From positions 1 to 7,146 of the forward strand of contig JAKSQE010000066.1 of NCBI GenBank assembly GCA_024404295.1: a stretch of DNA of 7,146 bases, read 5' to 3'. Of the stretch, positions 6,444-7,146 are shown piece after piece. Source of the DNA: Oscillibacter sp. GTDB taxonomy: Bacteria; Bacillota; Clostridia; Oscillospirales; Oscillospiraceae. The notes below the pieces were generated by a model. It worked only from the letters and a program-made list of their open reading frames with translations, was not told the origin of the DNA and did not search any database. The number at the start of each line of letters is the position of its first letter. The first letter of the stretch is position 1. The translations under genes were made by a program, and so were the position numbers.

Positions 6444-7146
6444 ATGGCGATCACATATAACGATTTATATTTGGATATCCGCAAGGAATTGCGCGCCGCA
6501 GGCATTGAGGCCTCGACACTGGAGGCCAGAGAGCTGGTTTGCTTTGGCACCGGAAAAACACCCGAGGAGCTGACACGGGACGGACGTCTTTATGCTTCAC
6601 CGGAACTGGAACGGCAGGTGCGGAGATTGGTGGAGCGGCATCTGGCGGGTGAGCCGGTGGCTTATCTCATCGGTGAGTGGGAGTTTTACGGCTTACCGCT
6701 GGACATCAATTCCGATGTGCTGATCCCTCGACCGGACACGGAAGTGCTGGTGGAGCAGGCGGTAGAGCATCTCAAGACCTTGGATGGCGGCCGAGTTCTG
6801 GATCTGTGCGCCGGAAGCGGTTGCATTGGCTTGGCGGTGGCATCTCAGGTTCCGGACATTCGAGTGGTTTTGGGCGAGATTTCCGAGGGCGCATTAAAAG
6901 TGTGCCGGCAGAATATCCGCCGTACGGCCATGTCCGGTCGAGTGATCCCGATTTGTGTGAATGCATTGGAAAAACCGGAAAAGAATCTGGGAGAATTTCA
7001 ATGTATCCTTTCCAATCCTCCCTATATCCCAACGGCGGATATTGACGGATTGGACACGTCTGTGAAAGATTATGAACCCCACATGGCGCTGGACGGCGGG
7101 GAAGAAGGACTTGATTTTTACCGAGCCATCAGCGCGCAATGGAAAG
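6444..7146 (+). CDS. prmC: Peptide chain release factor N5-glutamine methyltransferase, N-terminal 234 residues (runs off right edge)
   Basis: PrmC (HemK) uses S-adenosylmethionine to methylate the glutamine of the GGQ motif in release factors RF1 and RF2, raising termination efficiency. The visible 234 residues of a family of about 280 begin with an N-terminal helical domain that binds the release factor (about 1-75). Then come IPRPDTE (94-100), SAM-binding motif I VLDLCAGSGCIGLA (118-131), an acidic end of the second strand at Glu145, and the catalytic NPPY (191-194) that positions the substrate amide. The next segment contains EPHMALDGGEEGLDFYRAI (211-229), also typical. The first in-frame ATG after a stop at 6435-6437 is at 6444, so no longer start is possible; its ribosome binding site is weak, with no AGGAGG at a suitable distance. 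prfA often adjoins prmC in Firmicutes but is not visible here. Confidence 0.96.
   Translation, partial: MAITYNDLYLDIRKELRAAGIEASTLEARELVCFGTGKTPEELTRDGRLYASPELERQVRRLVERHLAGEPVAYLIGEWEFYGLPLDINSDVLIPRPDTEVLVEQAVEHLKTLDGGRVLDLCAGSGCIGLAVASQVPDIRVVLGEISEGALKVCRQNIRRTAMSGRVIPICVNALEKPEKNLGEFQCILSNPPYIPTADIDGLDTSVKDYEPHMALDGGEEGLDFYRAISAQWK

Noticed and set aside
6335..6550. 71-codon minus-strand frame covering the prmC spacer
   Set aside because: It overlaps the start of prmC on the opposite strand and lacks a domain. It is more likely a by-product of the spacer's sequence than a gene, although it is the only frame spanning that spacer.

Overview
The window looks like a chromosomal segment of a low- to mid-GC Gram-positive of the class Clostridia, plausibly a gut Oscillospirales species. 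The reasons are strong AGGAGG-type ribosome binding sites, a short Firmicutes lipoprotein signal peptide, sigma-A-like promoters with extended -10 elements, a DUF1385 (YqhQ-like) gene just before prmC, and moderate GC content. The lineage is an inference from gene style and context; no rRNA or other marker is present. No mobile element, tRNA, rRNA or CRISPR array was seen.

Left part, minus strand (1-1575): a psuK-psuG pair for pseudouridine breakdown, transcribed leftwards from a promoter at about 1548-1575. PsuK phosphorylates pseudouridine, and PsuG splits pseudouridine 5'-phosphate into uracil and ribose 5-phosphate. psuG runs off the left edge.

Middle, plus strand (about 1665-5297): a divergently transcribed, probably single-operon signalling module. 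It encodes a surface lipoprotein with FG-GAP/VCBS-like Asp-rich loops, then an OmpR/PhoB-family response regulator, then a membrane sensor histidine kinase. The lipoprotein most likely starts at a TTG codon that has a strong ribosome binding site, not at the upstream ATG, which lies almost on the predicted transcription start. The gene order suggests the lipoprotein is an accessory to, or an output of, the two-component system. Its loops recur about every 55 residues, as in beta-propeller blades, with one blade whose loop has decayed.

Right part, plus strand (5312-7146): a well-formed promoter with a very short leader drives a DUF1385 polytopic membrane protein of unknown function. After a 116-base non-coding spacer with two hairpins comes prmC, the glutamine methyltransferase for peptide-chain release factors, which runs off the right edge. 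This spacer is the least explained piece of the window.
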